Source of the DNA: an uncultured Prevotellaceae bacterium
Lineage (GTDB): Bacteria; Bacteroidota; Bacteroidia; Bacteroidales; Bacteroidaceae
Length of the DNA stretch: 9,216 bases
Reading direction: 5' to 3'
Assembly (NCBI GenBank): GCA_946624335.1
Contig: CAMOSA010000095.1
Coordinates: 1-9,216 of the forward strand
Shown in pieces: positions 1-6,286 of the stretch. The position numbers and the translations under genes were made by a program. The notes below the pieces were generated by a model. The model did not search any database. It was given only the letters and a program-made list of their open reading frames with translations, and was not told the DNA's origin. Every line of letters begins with the position of its first letter. Positions within the stretch are counted from its first letter, which is position 1.

Positions 1-86
1 AGATACATAATTATACTTATACAACAATAACTGCGCGCCAGCCTCTCCCCTCCCTCACGGGTAGCGAAGGAAATAACGGGTTGACC

Positions 87-147
87 AAATGTCAAGCCGT
101 CCTGAGCGACCGAAACAGCGCTCGGCCCAAAGGGACGCTTGACACTT
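87..147 (+). other. Long imperfect hairpin upstream of cvpA
   Basis: Bases 87-97 pair with 137-147 (10 of 11), 99-103 pair with 132-136 (one G-T pair) and 104-108 pair with 119-123. This leaves a 10-base loop at 109-118, an unpaired base at 98 and an 8-base bulge at 124-131. A smaller hairpin follows at 155-168 (TCCTC, TGCT loop, GAGGA). The structure sits about 50 bases before the cvpA start in otherwise non-coding DNA, so it could be a structured leader or a terminator of an upstream gene outside the window. There is no T-run after it, which argues against a standard intrinsic terminator. I found no TAnnTTTG promoter on the + strand in 1-195. Confidence 0.5.
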
Positions 148-159
148 CAAGAATTCCTC
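118..159 (+). repeat. Dispersed repeat segment, partner of 6231-6272
   Basis: The reverse complement of this 42-base segment matches 6231-6272 at 36 of 42 positions by eye, with shared blocks such as AGCGTCCCTTT and GGCCGAGCG. The two copies are on opposite strands, yet each reads in the same direction as the gene downstream of it: cvpA here, the S46 peptidase there. The stretch also overlaps the right arm of the hairpin at 87-147. It is non-coding as far as I can see. An untranslated leader module or a remnant of a small mobile repeat would both fit. Confidence 0.6.
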
Positions 160-195
160 TGCTGAGGACGGGTAAGGGTGGGGGTGGCTCTTGAT

Positions 196-690
196 ATGAA
201 CGGTTTCGACATACTTTTTCTCCTCGTGCTCGCAGCGGGCGCGTGGAAAGGTTGGAGCAACGGTCTCCTGAAGGAGGTCCTCGGCCTCATCGGTGTCTTC
301 GTCGGTCTTTATGTGGCTCATCTGCTCTATGAGCAAGTGGGCTACCAGCTGGCTCCGCACATCGGCTGCTCGCCAACCATCGCCAACGTCATCGCCTTTG
401 CGCTGATATGGATTGGCGTGCCCATCATCCTGGGGCTGGCCGGCTCATTGCTCACCAAGATACTCGAGTGGGCAGGCCTCGACAGCATCAACAACCTCGG
501 CGGAGCCATCCTCAGCGTCGTCAAGTACGGCCTGATCCTGGGTGCCGTGTGCAACGTCTTAGCCATCACGCGACTGGTCACCGAAGAGTCACAGCAGAAT
601 TCCATCCTCTTTGAGCCGCTCAAGCGGTCGACATCTATTGCCTTCGAGCTGGCCAAGAGCCAATGGCGCAACGCCAGCGACGAGGCATGA
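196..690 (+). CDS. cvpA: CvpA family inner-membrane protein
   Basis: This is a 164-residue integral membrane protein of the CvpA (colicin V production) family. The family's exact activity is poorly defined; it is linked to envelope functions. The N-terminus MNGFDILFLLVLAAGAWKG, followed by a G-L-xx-E-V segment, is the family signature, with aspartate at position 5 and a K-G turn at 18-19. Hydrophobic segments lie at about 4-18, 25-44, 62-86 and 103-124, and the tail from about 130 is hydrophilic. I chose ATG 196 because the family signature begins there; an in-frame GTG at 178 would add six atypical residues. The stop is 15 bases before sufB on the same strand, so the two are probably cotranscribed. 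From memory, cvpA followed by sufB is a recurring gene order in Bacteroidales. Confidence 0.88.
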   Translation: MNGFDILFLLVLAAGAWKGWSNGLLKEVLGLIGVFVGLYVAHLLYEQVGYQLAPHIGCSPTIANVIAFALIWIGVPIILGLAGSLLTKILEWAGLDSINNLGGAILSVVKYGLILGAVCNVLAITRLVTEESQQNSILFEPLKRSTSIAFELAKSQWRNASDEA

Positions 691-705
691 AGCGAGGAAA
701 TCACC

Positions 706-2208
706 ATGATAAAAGATACAATAGATAAGCTTCCGACACCCAAAGCCACGGCGCCGGACGAGGATGCCAACGCCTTCGTACGCTCCGTGGCCGACAAGAG
801 CTACGAGTACGGCTTCACGACCGACGTCGAGACAGAGGTCATCGAACAAGGCCTCAACGAAGAGACCGTACGCCTCATCTCGGCCAAGAAAGGCGAACCG
901 GACTGGCTGCTCGACTTCCGCCTGAAGGCCTTCCGCCACTGGCAGACCCTGCAGCAGCCCACATGGGGCCATCTGCAGATGCCCCGGATAGACTATCAGG
1001 CCATCTCCTACTACGCCGACCCTACGGCTAAGAAGAAACAGGGTCCCAAGAGCCTTGACGAGATCGACCCCGAGCTGATGCGCACCTTCGACAAGCTGGG
1101 CATACCCCTTGAGGAACGGCTGGCGCTGAGCGGCACGGCCGTCGACGCCGTCATGGACAGCGTGTCGGTAAAGACGACTTTCCGCGAGCGTCTGGCTGCC
1201 CAGGGCATCATCTTCTGCAGCATCAGCGAGGCGGTGAAGACCCATCCCGAGCTCGTACGTAAATACCTCGGCACCGTCGTCCCCTACCGCGACAACTTCT
1301 TCGCTGCCCTCAACAGCGCCGTCTTCTCCGACGGCTCCTTCGTCTATATCCCCAAGGGCGTGCGCTGCCCCATGGAACTCAGCACCTATTTCCGCATCAA
1401 CGCCCAGGGCACAGGACAGTTCGAGCGCACCCTCATCGTAGCTGATGACGATGCCTATGTCAGCTACCTCGAAGGCTGCACAGCCCCCATGCGCGACGAG
1501 AACCAACTGCACGCCGCCATCGTCGAGATCGTCGTCGAGAACCGCGCCGAGGTAAAATACTCGACCGTGCAGAACTGGTATCCCGGCGACAAGGAAGGGC
1601 GTGGAGGCGTACTCAATCTCGTCACCAAGCGAGGACTGCTGCGGGGCGAACGTTCCAAGCTTTCGTGGACACAGGTTGAGACAGGCTCTGCCATCACTTG
1701 GAAATATCCGTCATGCGTCCTCGCCGGCGAAGGGTCGCAGGCCGAGTTCTACAGCGTCGCCGTGACCAACAACTTCCAGCAGGCCGACACGGGCACGAAG
1801 ATGATTCACCTCGCGCCGCGCACCAGCTCCACCATCATCTCCAAGGGCATCAGTGCCGGACGCTCGCAGAACAGCTATCGGGGCCTCGTCCGCGTGGCTC
1901 CTCGTGCCGAGGGCGCCCGCAACTACAGCTCGTGCGACAGCCTGCTACTCTCCTCCACCTGCGGTGCCCACACCTTCCCTTACATGGATGTCCAAAACCC
2001 CTCGGCCGTCATCGAGCACGAGGCCACGACGTCCAAAATCTCCGAGGACCAGCTATTCTACTGCCAACAGCGAGGCATCCCGCAAGAGGAAGCCGTAGGA
2101 CTCATCGTCAACGGCTACGCCAAGGACGTGCTCAACAAGCTGCCCCTGGAGTTTGCCGTCGAGGCCCAGAAGCTCCTCAGTGTGTCGCTAGAAGGGACAG
2201 TGGGGTGA
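706..2208 (+). CDS. sufB: SufB, Fe-S cluster assembly scaffold subunit
   Basis: SufB is the core scaffold of the cytoplasmic SufBCD complex, which builds iron-sulfur clusters using sulfur from SufS/SufE and ATP hydrolysis by SufC. The 500-residue protein is full length for the family and matches SufB throughout, including KYSTVQNWYPGD, GSAITWKYPS, STIISKGISAG and the C-terminal LPLEFAVEAQKLL. Key residues are present: Cys410 (SSCDSLL) and Glu439 (EHEATTS) correspond to E. coli Cys405 and Glu434, and Cys258 (EGCTAP) to Cys254. ATG 706 is preceded by GAGGA at 694-698, and the N-terminus has the expected form. The oddity is that sufC and sufD, which normally follow, are absent; the next gene is purE on the other strand. 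SufB needs SufC and SufD, so they should lie elsewhere in the genome. Long open frames on the opposite strand look like shadows of GC-rich codon use. Confidence 0.96.
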   Translation: MIKDTIDKLPTPKATAPDEDANAFVRSVADKSYEYGFTTDVETEVIEQGLNEETVRLISAKKGEPDWLLDFRLKAFRHWQTLQQPTWGHLQMPRIDYQAISYYADPTAKKKQGPKSLDEIDPELMRTFDKLGIPLEERLALSGTAVDAVMDSVSVKTTFRERLAAQGIIFCSISEAVKTHPELVRKYLGTVVPYRDNFFAALNSAVFSDGSFVYIPKGVRCPMELSTYFRINAQGTGQFERTLIVADDDAYVSYLEGCTAPMRDENQLHAAIVEIVVENRAEVKYSTVQNWYPGDKEGRGGVLNLVTKRGLLRGERSKLSWTQVETGSAITWKYPSCVLAGEGSQAEFYSVAVTNNFQQADTGTKMIHLAPRTSSTIISKGISAGRSQNSYRGLVRVAPRAEGARNYSSCDSLLLSSTCGAHTFPYMDVQNPSAVIEHEATTSKISEDQLFYCQQRGIPQEEAVGLIVNGYAKDVLNKLPLEFAVEAQKLLSVSLEGTVG

Positions 2209-2235
2209 ACTGACGGGAGGGAAAGGATGAAGAGT

Positions 2236-2335
2236 GACGAATGACGAATGACGAATGAAGAGTGAAGAATAAGATTTACTCAAGGACATAAGTAAGTTTT
2301 ACTCTTCACTCTTCATTCGTCATTCATCATTCGTC
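2236..2335. repeat. 37-bp near-perfect inverted repeat between sufB and purE
   Basis: Bases 2236-2272 are the reverse complement of 2299-2335 with only about two mismatches. The inner TTACT (2276-2280) and AGTAA (2291-2295) extend the stem towards the middle. Both arms are built from heptamer-like units (GACGAAT and its complement). The element lies between the converging ends of sufB and purE, where a two-way transcription stop would be useful, so a bidirectional terminator is a reasonable guess. There is no clear T-tract, and the same sequence could simply be an inverted pair of repeat arrays. Confidence 0.8.
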
Positions 2336-2383
2336 ATTCGTCATTCGTCATTAGTCATTAGTCATTAGTCATTAGTCATTAGT
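2314..2383. repeat. Ten tandem heptamers (CATTCGT/CATTAGT)
   Basis: Ten exact 7-base units run without interruption: CATTCGT, CATTCAT, three CATTCGT and five CATTAGT. The array starts inside the right arm of the inverted repeat and runs into the 3' end of purE, where the last unit supplies the TAA stop codon (2379-2381 on the - strand). Because 7 is not a multiple of 3, repeating CATTAGT places a stop codon in every frame of both strands. There are no spacers, so this is not a CRISPR array. Confidence 0.95.
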
Positions 2384-2885
2384 TTGTCTTGTAGGCGAAC
2401 TTGACGACGGCGAGCTCACGATTAGCCTTTACAATCTTCTGTGCGAGGCCCGCCTTGTAGTCACGGAGGCGTGCAGCGATGGCATCGTCGGCGATGGCAA
2501 GCATCTCGCAGGCGAGCACGGCAGCGTTTTGTGCGCCATTGACGCCGACGGTAGCGACGGGTATGCCCGGAGGCATCTGGACGATAGAGAGGAGGGCGTC
2601 GAGGCCGTCGAGCATACCTTTGATGGGTACGCCAATGACGGGCAGCGTAGTGTTGGCGGCGATCACACCAGGCAGGGCGGCAGCCATGCCGGCAGCGGCG
2701 ATGATGACGCGGAGGCCACGGCTCTCGGCTTCGCGGGCAAACTGTTCTACCTCAGAGGGGGTACGGTGGGCGGAGAGGGCCTGCAACTCGAAAGGCACTT
2801 GAAGGTCATCGAGAAACTTAGCGGCTTTCTCCATGACGGGCAGGTCGCTGGTGCTGCCCATGATGATGGACACGAGTGGGGTCAT
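2379..2885 (-). CDS. purE: PurE, N5-carboxyaminoimidazole ribonucleotide mutase
   Basis: PurE moves the carboxyl group of N5-CAIR to carbon 4 to give CAIR, a step of de novo purine synthesis in the cytoplasm; the class I enzyme works with PurK, which is not in this window. The 168-residue protein is the usual single-domain length. Near the start it carries IIMGSTSDLPVM (Ser11, Ser13 and Asp14 in the phosphate/substrate loop). The hallmark SAHRTP (38-43) includes the likely catalytic His40, and AAAGMAAALPGVIAANT follows. The late GVNGAQNAA segment closes the active-site fold. The start at 2885 fits the family. Upstream, five heptamers begin four bases before the ATG; downstream, the stop codon is inside another heptamer array. 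The last residues (YKTN) directly abut the repeat, so the original C-terminus may have been slightly altered. It is the last of five genes in the same direction. Confidence 0.96.
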   Translation of the reverse strand: MTPLVSIIMGSTSDLPVMEKAAKFLDDLQVPFELQALSAHRTPSEVEQFAREAESRGLRVIIAAAGMAAALPGVIAANTTLPVIGVPIKGMLDGLDALLSIVQMPPGIPVATVGVNGAQNAAVLACEMLAIADDAIAARLRDYKAGLAQKIVKANRELAVVKFAYKTN

Positions 2886-2889
2886 GAGT

Positions 2890-2924
2890 GTTGAGAGTTG
2901 AAAGTTGAGAGTTGAGAGTTGAGA
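2890..2924. repeat. Five tandem heptamers (GTTGAGA) at the purE start
   Basis: Five 7-base units, four GTTGAGA and one GTTGAAA, lie directly upstream of the purE ATG (2885). They fill the place where a ribosome binding region would be; on the transcribed strand they read TCTCAAC. The sequence differs from the arrays at 2314-2383 and 6096-6169, but the period is the same. Gain or loss of a unit would change the purE leader without touching the coding sequence. Confidence 0.93.
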
Positions 2925-2931
2925 ATATCGG

Positions 2932-3050
2932 GGAAGTGATTTTGATCAGATGAACAAATGACCGCACGGGGGCTGCTGTGGGTTACTCACGAGGACGGGC
3001 CATTTTACTTTTTAATTCGTTTTAATTTGTTCTCTTTTAATTATTAATTC
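2932..3050 (-). repeat. Composite intergenic element, short copy (A)
   Basis: This element fills the gap between the Nudix gene and purE. Its left block (2932-2972) matches 6189-6231, with landmarks GGAAG-GATTTTGA and ACCGC-C-GGGGG. Its right block (2985-3050) matches 6344-6410 at about 85% by eye, starting ACTCACGAGGA and ending in an AT-rich tail (CTCTTTTAATT). The GC-rich middle of the long copy is missing here. Orientation is taken as the transcription direction of the flanking genes: A-rich tail first, heptamers last, then the start codon. The tail reaches into the Nudix gene and encodes its last 12 residues and stop. I see no TAnnTTTG promoter inside it. Confidence 0.75.
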
Positions 3051-3785
3051 ACCGATCAGTCTCTCTATGCCACGGCGTACGCTGAGGAGGCCGAAGTCGG
3101 CGGGGTTGATGTCCTCGGGGCGCAGCCACAGGAGCTCGCCGGCATCGTCGGCAGCACGGGCGGCGGCACAAGGGTCAGTGCCGTCGGCAGTAGCACGGAC
3201 ATGGCAGCGGTAAAACATATCGATGGTGTGCACGAGGAAACCGGAGTAAAGGTACTGGTTGGGCAGTGAGAAGAGGAATTCGACATGGTCGATATCCAGC
3301 CCGGTCTCTTCCTTGACCTCACGAATGACGCCCTCCTCGCTGGTCTCGAACATATCCGAGAAACCACCAGGGAGGTCAAGGGTGCCGCGGGCGGGATCCT
3401 TGGCACGACGCACACAGAGCCATTCGACGGAACGTTCATTTACGGATTTACCATTTACGCCTTGACCATTTATGTTACGCCTCTCGGTTACCCTCTCGCG
3501 CGAAGCGAGGCCCTCTTTCCCACGGGTAGAGCGGCTTTCATCGCCGCGGACCGGCACTTCGCGCTCAATCAGGGCTACGGTGGCGGCGGAGGGGTTGAAG
3601 TAGTAAGTGAAACCGCACGCCTCGCAATGCTTCGACTTGGCATTGTGCTCCACAAAGCGGGGCGAGCCGCACTCTGGACAGAAGCGGAAGAGATGGAGGG
3701 GGTGAACACCCACCCCCGTCCCCTCCTTTAGGGAGGGGTTAATGGGGTGTTGAGCGTGTCCGTTGTCTTCGCGGGTAGGCATCAT
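3012..3785 (-). CDS. Zinc-ribbon Nudix hydrolase with in-frame repeat insertion
   Basis: This is a predicted cytoplasmic Nudix hydrolase, which cleaves a nucleoside diphosphate linked to another group; the substrate cannot be told from sequence. From ATG 3785 it has 257 residues. An N-terminal zinc ribbon carries Cys36, Cys39, Cys54 and Cys57 (FCPECG, HCEACGF). The Nudix box at 141-163 is complete: Gly141, Glu147, then REVKEETGL with Arg155, Glu156, Glu159 and Glu160. Related proteins pass directly from NPSAATVALIE to WLCVRRAKDPARGTLDLPGG; here about 44 extra residues (77-120) separate them. These are polar, low in complexity and partly encoded by a repeat. Conserved sequence starts only at HPLHLFRFC (28-36). 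The first 27 residues come largely from a palindrome, so the start is uncertain; a GTG at 3713 (233 residues) is a good alternative. The last 12 residues come from an intergenic element. The ATG lies 17 bases after the S46 stop, suggesting cotranscription. Confidence 0.85.
   Translation of the reverse strand: MMPTREDNGHAQHPINPSLKEGTGVGVHPLHLFRFCPECGSPRFVEHNAKSKHCEACGFTYYFNPSAATVALIEREVPVRGDESRSTRGKEGLASRERVTERRNINGQGVNGKSVNERSVEWLCVRRAKDPARGTLDLPGGFSDMFETSEEGVIREVKEETGLDIDHVEFLFSLPNQYLYSGFLVHTIDMFYRCHVRATADGTDPCAAARAADDAGELLWLRPEDINPADFGLLSVRRGIERLIGELIIKREQIKTN
3426..3557 (-). other. In-frame insertion within the Nudix domain (about 44 codons)
   Basis: This segment encodes residues 77-120 of the Nudix protein, between two conserved blocks that are normally adjacent. 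It is rich in Arg, Glu, Ser, Asn and Gly, with the repetitive piece NINGQGVNGKSVNERSVE. The DNA contains the AT-rich heptamer-like run at 3437-3474 and a GC-rich part with the direct repeat CCTCTCG (3480-3486 and 3492-3498) and a small hairpin at 3492-3510. Both resemble the intergenic repeats of this window rather than coding DNA. It is 132 bases, a multiple of three, so the reading frame is kept. I infer a repeat insertion into the gene at a surface loop. Confidence 0.65.
3437..3474 (-). repeat. Degenerate CATTTAC heptamers inside the Nudix gene
   Basis: The run holds CATTTACG, GATTTAC, CATTTACG and CATTTATG with short breaks. The 13-mer TTTACCATTTACG at 3447-3459 is identical to 6093-6105, where it contains the S46 start codon. 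The shared word ties this intragenic run to the heptamer family at the S46 gene border. Confidence 0.7.
3705..3751. repeat. Palindromic CCCCTCC element at the Nudix start
   Basis: Two nested stems are visible: AACACCC (3705-3711) with GGGTGTT (3745-3751), and CCCCTCC (3720-3726) with GGAGGGG (3732-3738) around a TTTAG loop. Short GC-rich palindromes of this look are, from memory, scattered between genes in many Bacteroidetes. On the - strand the element lies between the upstream ATG codons of the Nudix gene and its first conserved residues, and encodes about HPINPSLKEGTGVGV. It may hide or alter the real translation start. Confidence 0.75.
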
Positions 3786-3802
3786 TGATGGATCTACGGG
3801 GG

Positions 3803-6100
3803 TTATAGCTGCGAGGAGGCTTCTATCTCCTTGATGAGCCGGTCGGCATGTCCCCACCTGTCCATGAGCCATAGCACGAAGCGTATGTCGACGCCGATGC
3901 ATCGTGTGAGCGAGCTGTCGAAACTGATGTCGCTAGAGAGGGCGTCCCAGTTGCCGTCGAAGGCCAGCCCGATGAGCTCACCCCGCCCGTTGAACATGGG
4001 GCTTCCGCTGTTGCCACCGGTGATGTCGTTGGTGGTGAGGAAGCAGAGGGGCAGCTGCCGAGTCTGCTTGTCGGCGTAGCGACCATAGTCGCCGCTCTTG
4101 AGCAGAGCGAGGATATCGGCCTGCATGGCGTAGTCGGGGTTGTCACGTCCCTTCTCGATCTTCTCGATGAGCGACGGCATAGTGGTGAGGAAGTCGTGGT
4201 GTGTACCGGCGTTGGTGTAGTCGCTGACGATACCGAAGCTCATGCGTTGGGTGAAGTTGGCGTCGGAATAGTGCGGCTGGTCCATCTCCATCTCGAGGAC
4301 GGCTTGTGTGAGCTTGTTCTCGTTGTAGGCTATGGCAGCTGACGTCTGGCCGATGGGGCGGTTGATGACGCTCTGCATCATGGCCGTCACCTCATTGGCC
4401 ATGCGTATGGCGGGGTCTTTCTTGAGATAGACGTCGTAGGCCTTGGCGTCGGCTACCTTCTGCTCGAGCGAGTCGTCGTAGGTGACGGCAGAGCGTACGC
4501 GAGCGTGGGTCATTGCGTAGAAGCCCTCGTAGCTGGTGAGCTTGGATCGTGTGAAGATGTCATGGGCGTATGCTCGGTAGTCGTTGTTGTACTTCTTGCG
4601 GATGTCGCCGTAGAAGCGTGGGAGGTATTTGGCGCTGACCTGCTGCGCATAGTTCTCGAGCAGCACCGCCATGACCTCCTCGTCGACGCGTGGGTCGTAG
4701 TCCTTATAGCTGTTGCGGACGTATTCCTCGAGCTGCTGGCGTGCGTCGCCCCGCGCCTGACGGAAGCTCTGTGCGTAGCGTGCGAAGGCGGTAATCTCGA
4801 TGCCGCGGAAGAAGGTCTCGTTGACGAAGCCCTGCGCGTAGCGTGCGTCGTGGCGTACCTTGTAGTTCTTCTTGAGTGTGGGGAAGACAGTGTTGAAACG
4901 AGCTTTCAACTCGGGTCGCGAACTATACCAGCGACGTATGTCCTGTTCCTTCTGCTGTTTCTGCTCGATGATGCCGAGGCGTCGCACGGCCTCGTTCATA
5001 CCCTGCGAGTTCTTCCAGTAGTTGGACGAGCTGGCGAACTTGGAGGCATACTTGATGCCCACGGGTCGCTCAGCCTGCATCCATTTGCGCCAGACGTCCT
5101 GCTTGACGCCTCGCACCTGTATCATTGGGATATTGGTGACGTTCACGCGCTCGTCGATGCCGTAGCTCGAGAGATAGCGGCTGGTGGATCCTGGGTAGCC
5201 GATGGTCATGCAGTAGCTGCCCTGTCCGAAGCCATCGAGGCTGACGCGTGCCCATCGCTTGGGGCGCAGCGGCACATTCGTCTCGCTGTACTCGGCGGGC
5301 CGTCCGAGCGAGTCGGCATAGACGCGGAAGACGCTGAAGTCGGCAGTCTGGCGCGGCCACATCCAGTTGTCGGTGTCGCCGCCGAACTTGCCTAAGGACT
5401 GGGGCACGGTGAAGACGAGGCGCACGTCGGAGTACTGGCGGTAATAATTAAGGTAGTAAGTGCTGCCTCCATAGAAGGCCTTGCAGTCGCAGACGGTGCC
5501 CAGCTCGCCGCGCTCCTGAGCCTCTGTCTCGGCTCGTCCGGCAATGCCGTAGAGGATGCCGCTGATGTACTGCGCGTAGATCTCGGCTTTCTGCTTGTCC
5601 TTGAGGATCTTGCCACGGCTGGCATAGATACTGTCGAGCTCGTGGTTGACCTGTGCGGTGACGTCTACGGTGCGCTGCCATATCTTCACAAAGATACCAT
5701 TGGCGGGACGCTCCTCAGCAAAACTGTGTGCCACGAAGCCGCCAGCGAGGATATCGTCCTCGGGTGTCGACAGTTGCTGGATGGCACGGAAGCCGCAGTG
5801 GTGGTTGGTGAAGAGCAGACCGTCGGCGCTGACGATGACGCCGGAGCAGTAGTCGGAGAAGTCGACGACGCAGTCCTTTAGGCTCGTGCCGTCCTCGCCG
5901 TAGAGTTGCTGGTCGGTCAGCTGGAGGCCGAGGCTGCGCGCCACGGCCATGGCCTTGGGGTCTGTCTTGCCCAGCAACCACATACCTTCGTCAGCGCGGA
6001 CGGGGGTGATGGCGACGGCCAAGAGGAGAAGGAGGGTAGACACGCCACACACCTTACCTATCAGGGAGGGAGCGGTCTGTTTTGAGAGTAGTTTTACCAT
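3803..6100 (-). CDS. S46 family dipeptidyl-peptidase, DPP7 type, secreted
   Basis: This serine peptidase removes dipeptides from the N-terminus of peptides in the periplasm or at the cell surface, feeding amino-acid catabolism. The 765-residue protein has a hydrophobic signal peptide (about 17-36) with likely cleavage after VRA36. The S46 catalytic regions are all present: TNHHCGF (98-104, His), GGDTDNWMWPR (240-250, Asp) and GGNSGSPMF (695-703, nucleophile Ser698). Eighteen residues after the serine, in LAFDGNWDAL, is Gly716. From memory, P. gingivalis DPP7 has glycine at this position, while the Asp/Glu-specific DPP11 has arginine. The protein should therefore prefer hydrophobic rather than acidic residues. 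The only early ATG (6100) lies inside a heptamer array; GTG codons at residues 17 and 20 are weaker options. It is preceded by the long composite element and followed closely by the Nudix gene. A long open frame on the opposite strand is a shadow. Confidence 0.95.
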   Translation of the reverse strand: MVKLLSKQTAPSLIGKVCGVSTLLLLLAVAITPVRADEGMWLLGKTDPKAMAVARSLGLQLTDQQLYGEDGTSLKDCVVDFSDYCSGVIVSADGLLFTNHHCGFRAIQQLSTPEDDILAGGFVAHSFAEERPANGIFVKIWQRTVDVTAQVNHELDSIYASRGKILKDKQKAEIYAQYISGILYGIAGRAETEAQERGELGTVCDCKAFYGGSTYYLNYYRQYSDVRLVFTVPQSLGKFGGDTDNWMWPRQTADFSVFRVYADSLGRPAEYSETNVPLRPKRWARVSLDGFGQGSYCMTIGYPGSTSRYLSSYGIDERVNVTNIPMIQVRGVKQDVWRKWMQAERPVGIKYASKFASSSNYWKNSQGMNEAVRRLGIIEQKQQKEQDIRRWYSSRPELKARFNTVFPTLKKNYKVRHDARYAQGFVNETFFRGIEITAFARYAQSFRQARGDARQQLEEYVRNSYKDYDPRVDEEVMAVLLENYAQQVSAKYLPRFYGDIRKKYNNDYRAYAHDIFTRSKLTSYEGFYAMTHARVRSAVTYDDSLEQKVADAKAYDVYLKKDPAIRMANEVTAMMQSVINRPIGQTSAAIAYNENKLTQAVLEMEMDQPHYSDANFTQRMSFGIVSDYTNAGTHHDFLTTMPSLIEKIEKGRDNPDYAMQADILALLKSGDYGRYADKQTRQLPLCFLTTNDITGGNSGSPMFNGRGELIGLAFDGNWDALSSDISFDSSLTRCIGVDIRFVLWLMDRWGHADRLIKEIEASSQL

Positions 6101-6169
6101 TTACGATTTACTATTTACAATTTACTATTTACTATATTTACTATTTACTATATTTACTATTTACAAATT
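6096..6169. repeat. Heptamer array (ACTATTT family) covering the S46 start
   Basis: Units begin at 6096 and read ACCATTT, ACGATTT, ACTATTT, ACAATTT, ACTATTT, then a 9-base ACTATATTT, ACTATTT, another ACTATATTT, ACTATTT and ACAAATT. The first unit contains the S46 start codon (CAT on +, 6098-6100). On the transcribed strand the array is A/T-rich (AAATAGT units), a composition that in Bacteroidetes could favour ribosome access. The two 9-base variants suggest slippage. Confidence 0.93.
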
Positions 6170-6286
6170 ACCAACATCGTTCAGTTCAGGAAGCGATTTT
6201 GACCAAATGGCCCAATAACCGCGCGAGGGGGAGGGGTTCTCGAAGTGTCGAGCGTCCCTTTTGGCCGAGCGGGGCCTGTTGTAGGA

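Noticed and set aside
178..195. GTG start for cvpA
   Set aside because: The conserved family N-terminus begins at ATG 196, and the six extra residues are not typical.
55..360. 101-codon open frame on - over the cvpA leader
   Set aside because: It overlaps the cvpA N-terminus and the repeat segment at 118-159 and shows no domain.
589..1512. 307-codon open frame on - opposite sufB
   Set aside because: sufB is strongly conserved over the whole length; the antisense frame also crosses the cvpA-sufB junction and looks like an artefact.
2314..2383. CRISPR array
   Set aside because: Units are 7 bases with no spacers, and no cas genes are present.
3786..3902. Longer N-terminus for the Nudix protein
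   Set aside because: It would overlap the S46 coding end and adds Arg/His-rich sequence with no family match.
4505..5395. 296-codon open frame on + opposite the S46 peptidase
   Set aside because: The opposite strand encodes a full-length S46 peptidase with all catalytic motifs. The + frame has no recognisable domain or promoter.
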